Shown: positions 1-8,002 of the stretch, piece after piece | Position numbering within the stretch: the stretch's first letter is position 1 | Layout: every line of letters begins with the position of its first letter | Assembly (NCBI GenBank): GCA_964629965.1 | Contig: CAZVRZ010000044.1 | Span: 1 to 36,171, forward strand | Source: CAZVRZ01 sp964629965 | Lineage (GTDB): Bacteria; Chloroflexota; Anaerolineae; Anaerolineales; UBA4823 | Direction of reading: 5' to 3' | DNA length: 36,171 nt | Translations under genes and position numbers: made by a program | Notes under the pieces: generated by a model | Database searches by the model: none | What the model was told of the DNA's origin: nothing | The model's input: only the letters and a program-made list of their open reading frames with translations

Positions 1-19
1 TAAACTCTTCCAGGCATGC

Positions 20-345
20 TTAATCCTCTAACTTGGCGACGGCTTCTTCCAGATCGCGCTCGCCAGGCGTGGTATAGATCCGGGTCGTATTCAAACTGTT
101 ATGGCCGAGCAGCGCGGCGACTTTTTCAAGCGTCACGCCCTCATCCAGCAGCGCCTTGGCAAAACTGTGCCGGAGCGTGTGCGGCGATACGTTTTGCAAG
201 CCGGCAGCGGTCGCGGCGCGCTCCACGGCCCGCTGCACCGAGCGCACGCCCACCCGCTTGCCCCGCTGGCCGATAAACAAAGCCTCGCCAGAGGCCTCGG
301 GCCGCATCGCCAGCCATTCGTTCAGAAGCTGGCGCGCCGGCCCGT

Positions 346-352
<7 letters not shown>
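20..352 (-). pseudogene. Tyrosine recombinase (XerC/D-like integrase), C-terminal fragment
   Basis: This is the catalytic C-terminal part of a phage-type tyrosine integrase, an enzyme family that cuts and rejoins DNA through a tyrosine nucleophile. The visible motifs are HTLRHSFA (the H-x-x-R box), LLGHNSLNTTRIYT (the later His plus the Tyr nucleophile) and the ending EEAVAKLED. The frame stays recognisable upstream of its first ATG (307), as far as LNGPARQLLNEWL near 347, and then matches nothing. The N-terminal SAM-like domain and the first catalytic Arg are absent, so no active enzyme can be made. The fragment runs straight into the parA remnant in another frame, which indicates a deletion or rearrangement joining two genes of a former plasmid or integrated element. 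Family assignment is firm; the pseudogene status follows from the missing half. Confidence 0.85.
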
Positions 353-561
<209 letters not shown>

Positions 562-590
562 AAGCATGCTCCTGATGATGAGGATGAATG

Positions 591-662
591 TGCGCATAAA
601 TAGTGCGCATATATAGAGGGTGGCAATGGTAGGGTAATATGCGCACGCAATAATTATGCGCA
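591..662. repeat. Four TGCGCA palindromic motifs upstream of the parA remnant
   Basis: TGCGCA, which is its own reverse complement, occurs at 591-596, 604-609, 640-645 and 657-662, mostly as TGCGCAT or ATGCGCA in AT-rich surroundings. The cluster lies 30-100 bases before the parA start, where a ParA-type operon would have autoregulatory operators or centromere-like sites. The motif is short, so the function is inferred from clustering and position only. Confidence 0.5.
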
Positions 663-687
663 TTTGGGCTCCTGACTTGAGTGCACG

Positions 688-741
688 GCCTGTGCGAAGA
701 TGGGTCTGCCTGTGTGAGCCTGTGCGTCCTGTACGCCTGTG
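688..741. repeat. Four GCCTGTG direct repeats
   Basis: GCCTGTG begins at 688, 708, 718 and 735; three copies are followed by CG or TG. The spacings (20, 10, 17) are only roughly related to the DNA helical turn. Such direct repeats next to a parA gene can be iterons or protein-binding sites of a replication or partition region, but no replication initiator gene is present here. No coding sequence was recognised across them. Confidence 0.4.
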
Positions 742-761
742 CCTGGGCAAATTCAACAACA

Positions 762-781
762 GCCGAGCATAGATGCTCGGC
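762..781. repeat. 20-base inverted repeat GCCGAGCAT-AG-ATGCTCGGC
   Basis: Two perfect 9-base arms (762-770 and 773-781) are separated by only two bases, AG. The spacer is too short for a comfortable RNA hairpin, and no T-run follows, so a protein operator or recombination site is more likely than a terminator. It lies in the gene-free stretch between the parA remnant and the serine recombinase. Confidence 0.5.
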
Positions 782-1058
782 AAGATATACACCAGAACAC
801 AATCCCAGGCTAAGCAAGCCAACAAGGATGATGACTGTCTTATTCATGCTATCTATCCAGTTCAAATGCTCAACTCAGTATGAAATTATTCGGCTTGCTA
901 TGAAACTGTGGGCAGAATGAATACCGCGTAGCCCTATTGGGTGATAATAAATTGCTAGATTTTGGGGTGGTTCGTTAAATATGCTCCCGATTGGATATTG
1001 CCTGTGTGCCGTTTGATTGTAAGCTCGAAGTTCACCAAGTTTTTCAGAATAAATGAGC
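782..1058. other. AT-rich gene-free stretch before the serine recombinase
   Basis: Together with the repeats at 591-781 this makes about 550 bases without a credible gene between the parA remnant and the recombinase. Open frames here are short and resemble no family I know. Base composition is clearly more AT-rich than the flanking chromosome, which fits imported DNA. The attachment half-site of the recombinase might lie here, but I cannot point to it. Confidence 0.5.
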
Positions 1059-1064
1059 TATAAT
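1059..1064 (+). promoter_or_regulatory. Candidate -10 box (TATAAT) for the serine recombinase
   Basis: A perfect TATAAT lies 46 bases upstream of the GTG start at 1111 within AT-rich DNA. No good -35 box is found at 16-18 bases upstream, so the call rests on the -10 box and its position. Confidence 0.4.
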
Positions 1065-1110
1065 CATAATTAGACAGTAGACCGAACCAGAAATTTCGCG
1101 AACCCTGAAA

Positions 1111-2652
1111 GTGAACATCTCTACCCCCTCTCCCTTCCCTCCCGGCACCCAGGTGGTCACCTATCTGCGTGATTCGGGCGGCCGCACCCAGGAACTCTCC
1201 GTACCCCAACAAGAAAACTCAGTAAGAGAATGGTGTCGGCAGAATCGCTATGAACTGACCCGCGTCTTCGCCGACATAGCCAGGTCGGCAAAATCCGGTA
1301 TCATCGGACGCGAACAGTTTGCAGCAATGATTGACTATATGACCCATAAGCCCGCAGAAAAGGGCGTGATCTTCTGGGATTACTCGCGCTGGGCAAGAGA
1401 GCTAAAAGTAGGTTTAAAGTACCTACTTGATCTCCGTATCGCTGGCATCGAAGTATTCTCAATCTCCGATCCGGCCCCCACTGGCCCCTACGGCCTGTTC
1501 ATCGAAACAGCCAAGCTGATGTCAGCTGAGGATGAAAACCGCAGGCGCTCGGCTGCCGTAAAGCGCGGCATGCGAGATATGATCAGCAAAGGTCTCAGCC
1601 CCAACAGTCATGCTCCAAAAGGGTTCTTGAAAAAGCGCGTCGATGCTGGCGTCCGGCGTGATGGCACTCCTCGCCTGGTCAGCAAACTTGTCCCGGATCC
1701 CAAAACTCTGCCGCTGGTCAAACGCGCTTTTAGCATGGCCCTGGAGGGCTCCAGCTTGATAGAAATTATGATGGCCACGGGGCTGTACGCGAATGTCAGC
1801 GGTGTCGCCTACATGTTGAAGAACCCGATCTACAAAGGTACACTCTTCTACGGCGGTACCCTGTATGAAAACTTTGTAGACCCACTGATTAACCCAAAAA
1901 TGTGGGAAGAAGTCCAAATCGTGCGTAAGAGTGCAGATGAGAAGTACGCGCCCCGCCAGACTGCGTCCGATTATCTATTATCCAGCCTGGTCTACTGCGG
2001 CGAGTGCTCGCGGCCAGCGATCGGTGCACTGGCTGTGCGATCAACAGGCAACCATACGTACTACCGTTGTAACTCATACCGGGTGCGTGATATCCGCAAT
2101 GCAGGTTTGTGCAGCTGCAGGGGTGTTTTAGCATCATTGCTTGAGGAAGACACAGTCAATGAGTTGAGAAAGATACTCGATGGCCCAAACATATTACGAG
2201 AGTTGGCTATCGAACAGCAAACATTATTCGAAGCTGGCGATCACCAGCTCAACGCGTTGATTGATGTACAAACAGAGCGAATTCGCGACCTCGACAATCA
2301 AGTCAGGCGCACCACGAACGCCATAGCTCTGTATGAGGACTCCATCGCATTAGTTGAAAAGCTAAAGACCCTGGAAGAAGAAAAAGCAGCCGCCCGCGAG
2401 CAGCTGCTTGAACTTGAAAACAAACTTCATGCTATTGCCTCGGTGGATGAGGTTGAAGAACTTCGCCAAGATCTTTACCAACGAATTCAACACGCAGATA
2501 GACGTACCCTGCAGCTCATGTTGCGTGCAATCAATACTCGGGTGGTATTTTGGCGTTCACTGCGTCGCGATGCCACTGACTATTATGCGGAAGTATCATT
2601 CGACCTGGGGGTTACGGTGAATCGCAAAATAGGCAATTGGCCGACTGTTTGA
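1111..2652 (+). CDS. Large serine recombinase (site-specific integrase)
   Basis: This 513-residue protein has the full layout of a large serine recombinase, which integrates or excises mobile DNA through a Ser-DNA intermediate. The N-terminal resolvase domain (about 15-160) contains YLRDSGG, with Ser22 as the likely nucleophile, then QQENSVREWC and the Arg-rich core SRWAREL. The recombinase domain spans about 175-285. A zinc-ribbon follows with C296-x2-C299, C320 and C334/C336, then a long coiled coil (about 370-460, rich in E, K and L) of the kind that controls integration direction. The start is a GTG; no strong ribosome site is visible. The gene ends 10-15 bases before the point where radC homology resumes, the usual place of an integrase beside its attachment site. 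It looks intact. Confidence 0.9.
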   Translation: MNISTPSPFPPGTQVVTYLRDSGGRTQELSVPQQENSVREWCRQNRYELTRVFADIARSAKSGIIGREQFAAMIDYMTHKPAEKGVIFWDYSRWARELKVGLKYLLDLRIAGIEVFSISDPAPTGPYGLFIETAKLMSAEDENRRRSAAVKRGMRDMISKGLSPNSHAPKGFLKKRVDAGVRRDGTPRLVSKLVPDPKTLPLVKRAFSMALEGSSLIEIMMATGLYANVSGVAYMLKNPIYKGTLFYGGTLYENFVDPLINPKMWEEVQIVRKSADEKYAPRQTASDYLLSSLVYCGECSRPAIGALAVRSTGNHTYYRCNSYRVRDIRNAGLCSCRGVLASLLEEDTVNELRKILDGPNILRELAIEQQTLFEAGDHQLNALIDVQTERIRDLDNQVRRTTNAIALYEDSIALVEKLKTLEEEKAAAREQLLELENKLHAIASVDEVEELRQDLYQRIQHADRRTLQLMLRAINTRVVFWRSLRRDATDYYAEVSFDLGVTVNRKIGNWPTV

Positions 2653-2663
2653 ATATAGAATAG

Positions 2664-3241
2664 ATAGGCGTGCAAGGCGAGAATGCCGTGCAAGTTGGGC
2701 AGAGATTGCTGCAAACCTTCAAGGGACTGCTCGGCCTGCACCGGGCGCCTTTTGAGGAAGTATGCGCCCAATACGGGCTGGGCATGGCCAAAGCCGCCCA
2801 GATCAAAGCAGCCCTGGAGCTGGGCGAGCGCATGCGCCGCGAAACGCCCGACGAACGCTCAACCATCCACAGCCCCAAGGACGCCGCCGATTTACTGATG
2901 TACGAGATGAGCGCCCTCGAGCAAGAAGAACTGCACGTGATCTTGCTGGACACTCGCAACCAGGTGATCGATATTGTCGAGGTCTACCGCGGCTCGCTGA
3001 ACTCATCCCAGGTAAGGATAGGCGAGCTGTTCAAAGCGGCCATCCGGCGCAATGCTGCCGCTATCATTGTAGCGCACAATCACCCCAGCGGCGATCCAAC
3101 CCCCAGCCCAGTTATGTATCCATCACCCGCCAGATCTTGATGGCCGGCAAACTGCTGGAGATCGACTTGCTGGATCACCTGGTGATCTGCGCTGGACGCT
3201 GGGTGTCGTTGAAGGAACGCGGACTGGGATTCAACAGCTAG
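2664..3241 (+). pseudogene. radC: radC remnant, 5'-truncated and frameshifted
   Basis: RadC proteins are JAB/MPN (JAMM) metalloprotease-fold proteins of about 220-230 residues. This copy begins inside the gene: homology starts at GVQGENAVQVGQRLL, and a TAG lies directly upstream in frame at 2661-2663. The helix-hairpin-helix (LGMAKAAQIKAALELGERM) and the JAMM core with HNHPSGDPTPSP are present. Near 3110-3118 one base is missing: the expected Pro-Glu-Asp-Val stretch instead reads PVMYPSPARS and stops. The normal C-terminus (ITRQILMAGKLL to KERGLGF) continues in another frame to the TAG at 3239-3241. The missing 5' end coincides with the end of the serine recombinase gene, so insertion into radC is likely. 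Both lesions make it non-functional. Confidence 0.85.
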
Positions 3242-3273
3242 AGTTCCAGGCCTAATGTGATAGAGGCATCCGC

Positions 3274-3594
3274 TCACCAATCTGAGCGCACGCGGAAATC
3301 GTCGAATTCGCCCGTGGCCTCTGCCCACTCTTCCAGCACCTCGCTGACGTAAGAGGAAGCCGGTCCGCGGTGGATAACAACAACGAAACGCTGCAGCGTG
3401 CTGCGCGTTCCTTCAGCGACGATTTCCACGGAACCATCCCACAAGTTGCGCACCCAGCCGGTCAATTCCAGGAACAAAGCCCGTTCCTGGGTGTAATAGC
3501 GGAAACCCACCCCCTGCACGCGCCCCTTTACCACCAGTCGCACTTGCGCCTGTGCTGATCCAGCATCGTGATCTGGCAATGATTGAGCAGGCAT
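3274..3594 (-). CDS. acyP: Acylphosphatase
   Basis: Acylphosphatases hydrolyse carboxyl-phosphate bonds such as those in acetyl phosphate or 1,3-bisphosphoglycerate. This 106-residue cytoplasmic protein carries the signature KGRVQGVGFRYY (phosphate loop, catalytic Arg32) and GWVRNLWDGSVEI (catalytic Asn50). The family is usually about 90-100 residues; the extra 15 at the N-terminus are low in conservation. The ATG at 3594 has GAGG a few bases upstream and lies 7 bases after the stop of the preceding peptidase gene, so it is probably the last gene of the minus-strand operon starting at 7841. It converges on the radC remnant. Confidence 0.92.
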   Translation of the reverse strand: MPAQSLPDHDAGSAQAQVRLVVKGRVQGVGFRYYTQERALFLELTGWVRNLWDGSVEIVAEGTRSTLQRFVVVIHRGPASSYVSEVLEEWAEATGEFDDFRVRSDW

Positions 3595-3601
3595 GTCAAC
3601 C

Positions 3602-4816
3602 TCACGCGCCCGGCGCCGGTGAGCGAGCCGAGAATAAATTGACCACCACCAACACCAGAGGCGCGGTGACGACCAGCGCCAACATCACCAACCAGGGCAG
3701 TATACCCATCAAAGGATTGGAGGCTGCCTCTTTCGCCGGCCAGGTATTGACCCGCCAGGCATTATCCAGTTCTGCCAGCGATATGCCAAGCGTAGATCGC
3801 GGGCCTTCCTCGCAGCTCAGTCCGTCGGCGTAGCTGTTGACCAGGTCGGCCAAACCCTTCGCACCATAGGTCTGATAGATATACCGGGTAAAAGACTCGG
3901 ATTGGGCGTAAGAAAGGTAAAAACTGGCTGCATCCATTGGAAAGCCATGGCATAGGCTTGTCATCGGCAGCAGCGCTTCCCGATCGTGCGCATCTTGCAG
4001 AGCGGCATAATAATCGGGGCTGGGTTGCAGTTCAGCCAGCGAAGGCAGGCCCTCACCGACCCAGGCCGGCAGATTGTCATAACGAGCGCCCAGGTGCTGG
4101 TAAAGCAAGATGTGCATCAGCTCGTGGGGAATTTTGCGCTCGGCAATGGTGCGCTGGTCAGGCCCTTCCTGCAGTGAAACAACCATCACCCCCAGTTCCG
4201 GATCGGCATGCCCACCGATCAAGTGCAGATTGCCCAGGCGCAGGGTGGACTGCATCTCGGCCCCACTGGCATACACAAACAATTCAGCAGGTTCTTTCAG
4301 TGAAACAGGCAGGTATCCCTTGGCGCGCTGCTGGCCCTGTGCGGCAATATCCAAAAGCATCTGCCCAAAGGCCAGATCGCCCTCGTACCAATTGACCCGG
4401 AAAAGACCTTCCTCCAGGTGCTGCCAGACGAAGCGATTATCCTCATAACGGAAAGTAAATTCTTGGCTAAGAATGTTTTCACCCGTAGCATAAGAAGCAC
4501 CGAACCAATAGGTCACTTCGGTAAAAACCGTGATGGGCTGCTGACCTGGATCATAGGTCGCTGTCAGCATCTCGCCATTGAGGACAGCCTGAACAGAACG
4601 CGCCGCCTCGTTCTCGGGACGGATGAACACCAGAACCTGGTCGGGCGGTGTATCATAACGCACACTGGCCGAGAAGTCGATCAGCCCGCTAAAAGAATAA
4701 TGAGCACTCGCCTCCACCACCTCGAAGGTGTTGGCAGCCGAAACAACCCGGCCTGGCTGGGTAAATAACCCAACCAGGGTAAAAATGATCCATACTACCA
4801 GGGCTTTTCGTTTCAT
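3602..4816 (-). CDS. Membrane-anchored HExxH metallopeptidase (peptidase MA-like)
   Basis: This 404-residue protein has a signal peptide (about 1-27), a beta-rich extracytoplasmic region (30-150), a metallopeptidase domain and one C-terminal membrane helix (about 370-395, GILPWLVMLALVV). The zinc site reads H231-E232-L-M-H235, with a likely third ligand E255 in WVGEGLP. This gluzincin arrangement and the GEGL motif resemble the peptidase MA-like family. The substrate is unknown. It would act outside the cytoplasmic membrane, held by its C-terminal helix. The ATG overlaps the stop of the AEC carrier gene by one base, showing translational coupling. Peptidase fold is well supported; biological role is not. 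Confidence 0.8.
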   Translation of the reverse strand: MKRKALVVWIIFTLVGLFTQPGRVVSAANTFEVVEASAHYSFSGLIDFSASVRYDTPPDQVLVFIRPENEAARSVQAVLNGEMLTATYDPGQQPITVFTEVTYWFGASYATGENILSQEFTFRYEDNRFVWQHLEEGLFRVNWYEGDLAFGQMLLDIAAQGQQRAKGYLPVSLKEPAELFVYASGAEMQSTLRLGNLHLIGGHADPELGVMVVSLQEGPDQRTIAERKIPHELMHILLYQHLGARYDNLPAWVGEGLPSLAELQPSPDYYAALQDAHDREALLPMTSLCHGFPMDAASFYLSYAQSESFTRYIYQTYGAKGLADLVNSYADGLSCEEGPRSTLGISLAELDNAWRVNTWPAKEAASNPLMGILPWLVMLALVVTAPLVLVVVNLFSARSPAPGA

Positions 4817-5730
4817 CAGCCGGCTCCCAGGTAAGCCAACAAAGGCGTTAACGTCAACGGACTGACCAAGGTATCAAAAAACACGACCATTGTGACAAAC
4901 GAAGGCTCCACATCATATTCTGTTGCAAGAATCGTACCCAACACCGCGGCCGGGGCAGCCGATTCGAGTACTGCCGCCTGCCGGGCCGCACCGGTAAAAC
5001 CAAAGTATGGGCACAACAAGATCGCCAGCGCCGGCGCTAACAACATGCGAGCGCTGTAGGCCACACCCAGGGCAAGCGATTGTCCTGACCAACGCACTTT
5101 CTGAAATTGTAACCCCAAAACCACCAACATACCAGGAATTGCCGCATCGCCCAGCAAGCCCATCGCTCGCTCCAACGGCACCGGCAGCATCCAACCGGAT
5201 CCCTTGATAACCAACGCAATCGCCAGCATATAGATCGCCGGCACCTTCAGCAGGCTGCGCAGCGAATCCAGCGGCGTGGCAGTCCCCATGGAGGCGATAA
5301 AGATACCGGCTGTGTTGGTCAGGATCACATTGGCCACAAAATACAGGGCGGCATAACTCAGCGCTTCATCGCCAAAGGCAAACTTGACCAACGGCAAGCC
5401 CAGGTTGCCCGCATTGATCAGGATGCTGGTGATCAATAAGGCTGATAACATGCGCCGGTCCAATCTCAACAAGCGCCCAACCCCCCAGGAAAAAAGCCCA
5501 ACGATCAGAGCGATCAGGCTGGCAAAGACCAGCATGCGCAAGATATCCGGGCCGCTCACCTCGTTTTCCATAATCAGGTTGAACAGCAGGCAGGGACTGA
5601 AAAGATAAAAGGTGACCCGCGAGATCGATCGCGGGGAAATATCAAATTTCTTACCGATAAGCAGACCAGCCCCGGCTACCAGGAAGATTGGCAGCAGGTT
5701 ATTGACAAACAAAATGACGAGACTGCTCAA
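4816..5730 (-). CDS. AEC-family transporter (auxin efflux carrier-like)
   Basis: The 304-residue protein is almost wholly hydrophobic with about ten predicted membrane helices in two halves, the layout of bacterial AEC carriers, which move small organic acids or related solutes. Typical family patterns are NNLLPIFLVAGAGLLIGKKF at the N-terminus, the glycine- and Asn-containing ILINAGNLGLPLVKFAFG about residue 100, and ESAAPAAVLGTILATEYD near the C-terminus. The substrate cannot be predicted. The start codon overlaps the stop of the HEAT-repeat gene by four bases (ATGA), and its own stop overlaps the peptidase start, so the three are translated together. Confidence 0.85.
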   Translation of the reverse strand: MSSLVILFVNNLLPIFLVAGAGLLIGKKFDISPRSISRVTFYLFSPCLLFNLIMENEVSGPDILRMLVFASLIALIVGLFSWGVGRLLRLDRRMLSALLITSILINAGNLGLPLVKFAFGDEALSYAALYFVANVILTNTAGIFIASMGTATPLDSLRSLLKVPAIYMLAIALVIKGSGWMLPVPLERAMGLLGDAAIPGMLVVLGLQFQKVRWSGQSLALGVAYSARMLLAPALAILLCPYFGFTGAARQAAVLESAAPAAVLGTILATEYDVEPSFVTMVVFFDTLVSPLTLTPLLAYLGAG

Positions 5731-6764
5731 GCCGGGTTGTCTTGATCCTCGTCCTCGTCAAATTCTTCAACATCCTCGTCATCGGTTCCACTGGCGGCTG
5801 CCGTTTCGTCTGCTTCCTCGTCAATGTCTAATAAATCGAAAGATAAAATTTCATCGTTATAAGCCAGGTTCTCCAGAGCCGCTTCGAGCATATCGATCTC
5901 ATCCTCATCGTCACAATTTTCCAAGCGGTCTTCCAGCGCCTCCAAAACGCCTTCCCCACCGATCTCAGATAGCGACCAGATTGAAGCCAGCCGAGCCTCA
6001 TCTTCATCATCATCCAGCATCTCCAGCAAGCGCTCCCTGGCAGAGGCCAACTGCACTTCGCCGGCAGCCTGGGCCGCCTCGGCGCGCACCAGCCCGCGCT
6101 GGTCTTGCAGCGAAGCAAGAATAGATGCATTCCAGCGCTCGTGGTAGGAGCGGCCCATGGCAAACAAAGCAGTGATCAGCCAATCTTCATCACCGCTGGC
6201 ATAGGCTTCTTCGATCAGGCCGATTACCTCTGGGCGGGAAGAAAAACCCAGCGCTTCCACAGCCCTTCGGCGCAGCAGCTTGGCACCGCTGCCTTGCGCT
6301 GCACCTAATAATGCCTGCTCGATGGTAGACAAAACCTCCGGTTCCAATTCCTCCACTTCCCCCATAAACACCATAGGGCCCAAGGCCGAGGCGCAGGCTG
6401 CGCGTACACTGTCATCCGGGTCAGAGGTCAGCATATCCAGGAAATCGTCCAGGAATTCCACCTCTTCGTAATTGCCCAGGGTGTGCACCGCGTGCATGCG
6501 CACTTGCGGATCAGCATCCACCAGGCCAAGATAGCACACCTCGGTAAAACCCAACATGGGATCATCCTCGCCAAACTGTTCGATATCCTCGAGCAACGCC
6601 TGCCGGCGGCGCAAGCCCAGGCGAGGCCAGGTTTGCTGCAGTTCGTCGAATTCTTCTTTGACCAGGTCAGAGAGACGATACAGGTAGCGCGCCTGGAAAG
6701 GTTGGTTCTCGTCCAACAGCGCCTGGAGCACTTCAGAAAATGGTATGGGGGTAGGTTCGTTCAT
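5727..6764 (-). CDS. HEAT-repeat protein with acidic C-terminal tail
   Basis: This 345-residue soluble protein consists of helical pairs of HEAT/PBS-lyase type, for example DPQVRMHAVHTLGNYEEVEF and DPDDSVRAACASALGPMVF, each with the D/R/A pattern of such repeats. From about 290 it becomes extremely acidic and ends in a run of Asp and Glu. HEAT arrays are protein-binding scaffolds; no catalytic residues are apparent. An AAAGGA lies 4-5 bases before the ATG at 6764. The gene lies six bases after the site-2 protease stop and overlaps the carrier start, so a role in assembling or regulating these membrane proteins is possible but unproven. The repeated GAC/GAA codons give a low-complexity DNA tract at 5740-5830. 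Confidence 0.82.
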   Translation of the reverse strand: MNEPTPIPFSEVLQALLDENQPFQARYLYRLSDLVKEEFDELQQTWPRLGLRRRQALLEDIEQFGEDDPMLGFTEVCYLGLVDADPQVRMHAVHTLGNYEEVEFLDDFLDMLTSDPDDSVRAACASALGPMVFMGEVEELEPEVLSTIEQALLGAAQGSGAKLLRRRAVEALGFSSRPEVIGLIEEAYASGDEDWLITALFAMGRSYHERWNASILASLQDQRGLVRAEAAQAAGEVQLASARERLLEMLDDDEDEARLASIWSLSEIGGEGVLEALEDRLENCDDEDEIDMLEAALENLAYNDEILSFDLLDIDEEADETAAASGTDDEDVEEFDEDEDQDNPA

Positions 6765-6770
6765 ATTCCT

Positions 6771-7841
6771 TTATCCGGGGCTAAAAATTGGATTGATAAA
6801 ATCCTGCAGGTTAACAAAGATCAAGATCGCCAGCATAAGAATGAAGCTGATCGCCACAAGCCAGGTCTCCACTTCTGCGGAGAGACGGCGGCGCAAGATC
6901 AATTCAAAAAAAGCCAGCAAGATACGCCCGCCATCCAGCGCGGGCACCGGCAGCAGGTTCAACAGGCCCAGCGAAATCGCAATGCTGGTAAAGAAACCCA
7001 TCACTTCGATCTCGCCTGGTAAGACAGCAGTGTCTTCATTCTGGCGGATGTTGCTATACATATCGTACATGCCTTTGTAACCCACCAGGCGTGCTTCCTG
7101 CTCACCAGAACGGGCAAAAAGCTTGCCCAGCATGCTGAATAGATTGCGCCCATAATCATAGGTGGCATAGAAACCCATGGGCACCGCTTCTACCAGCCCG
7201 AGCTTGATCACCGGCGAGCCATAGCTGATGCCGATTGGCAGGCGCCCGTCGCCGGCATCCTGGCGCGGGTGAATGGTCGTTTGATACATCTGCTCGCCGC
7301 GCTGCATCTCAAAGATCAGTTCTTCGCCCTGGTAGGCATTGACGATCTCCTGCACCCGATCGATCTGATCGATCACGACGCCATTCACCTTCAAGACAAT
7401 ATCACCTTCCAGCAGCCCAGCCTGGGCGGCCGGGGATTCGGGCTGCACGAAATGAAGCGCCACCACATCCGGCCGGGTTGGATCTGGAGCACCCAAGCGA
7501 GCAAAGATCACCGTGAAAAGGATCACCGCACTCAATAAATTCATCAACGGCCCGGCGCAGTACACGGCAATCCGCTTCAACGGATGAGCCGTGGCCAATC
7601 CATCCGGCACGCTCGGGTCCAGTTCCCCCCGAATGCGCACAAAGCCGCCCAGGGGTATCCAGTTCAAGCTGAACTTCGTACCACCCGCTTCGAAAAGCGT
7701 CACCGCGCGCGGTGGGAAACCAATGCCAAATTCATCCACCGGGATCTTGAACAGGCGAGCGGCGATGAAATGCCCGGCCTCGTGTAAAAAGATCATCGCC
7801 GCAATGGCAATAATCAACTCGATCACAATCTGTACAGTCAT
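6771..7841 (-). CDS. rseP: Site-2 protease, M50 family (RIP metalloprotease RseP)
   Basis: Site-2 proteases cleave membrane-embedded proteins, often anti-sigma factors, inside the bilayer. This 356-residue protein has the first-helix zinc motif H20-E21-A-G-H24, the following GFPPRAVTLF and IPLGGFVRIRGE segments, a second helix CAGPLMNLL, one PDZ domain (about 130-185, QPESPAAQAGLLEGDIV) and the LDG motif NLLPVPALDGGRIL that supplies the third zinc ligand. Length matches single-PDZ family members. The ATG at 7841 is chosen; an in-frame TTG directly precedes it, and GAAGGA lies 8 bases before the ATG. It is the first gene of a five-gene minus-strand run. No anti-sigma or sigma factor gene is visible nearby, so the substrate is unknown. 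Confidence 0.92.
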   Translation of the reverse strand: MTVQIVIELIIAIAAMIFLHEAGHFIAARLFKIPVDEFGIGFPPRAVTLFEAGGTKFSLNWIPLGGFVRIRGELDPSVPDGLATAHPLKRIAVYCAGPLMNLLSAVILFTVIFARLGAPDPTRPDVVALHFVQPESPAAQAGLLEGDIVLKVNGVVIDQIDRVQEIVNAYQGEELIFEMQRGEQMYQTTIHPRQDAGDGRLPIGISYGSPVIKLGLVEAVPMGFYATYDYGRNLFSMLGKLFARSGEQEARLVGYKGMYDMYSNIRQNEDTAVLPGEIEVMGFFTSIAISLGLLNLLPVPALDGGRILLAFFELILRRRLSAEVETWLVAISFILMLAILIFVNLQDFINPIFSPG

Positions 7842-7931
7842 CAATACAATCCTTCATTCAACCGGCTGCTCGATTTCGGGCAGGCCCGACCGGCAGCTCG
7901 CAATATGATCCGAATACTTCGGACGGCATTC

Positions 7932-7937
7932 ATTATA
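7932..7937 (-). promoter_or_regulatory. Candidate -10 box (TATAAT) for the rseP operon
   Basis: Read on the minus strand, TATAAT lies about 90 bases before the rseP start in the intergenic region after mvaD. The -35 region at 17 bases (TTCCCC) is poor. Position and perfect -10 box are the only support. Confidence 0.35.
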
Positions 7938-8002
7938 TCGCCTCCCGTGGTTTGGGGGAATAGTAGGTTAAAAAAACAGATGTTTGGATGATCAAAATTC
8001 TA

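Noticed and set aside
681..920. Open frame of 79 codons across the repeat region left of the serine recombinase.
   Set aside because: Its Cys-rich product resembles no family, no ribosome site precedes it, and it is best explained by the GCCTGTG repeats.
5740..5830. Low-complexity tract of CTCGTC and similar repeats, considered as a microsatellite or repeat element.
   Set aside because: It encodes the Asp/Glu-rich tail of the HEAT-repeat protein, so coding explains it.
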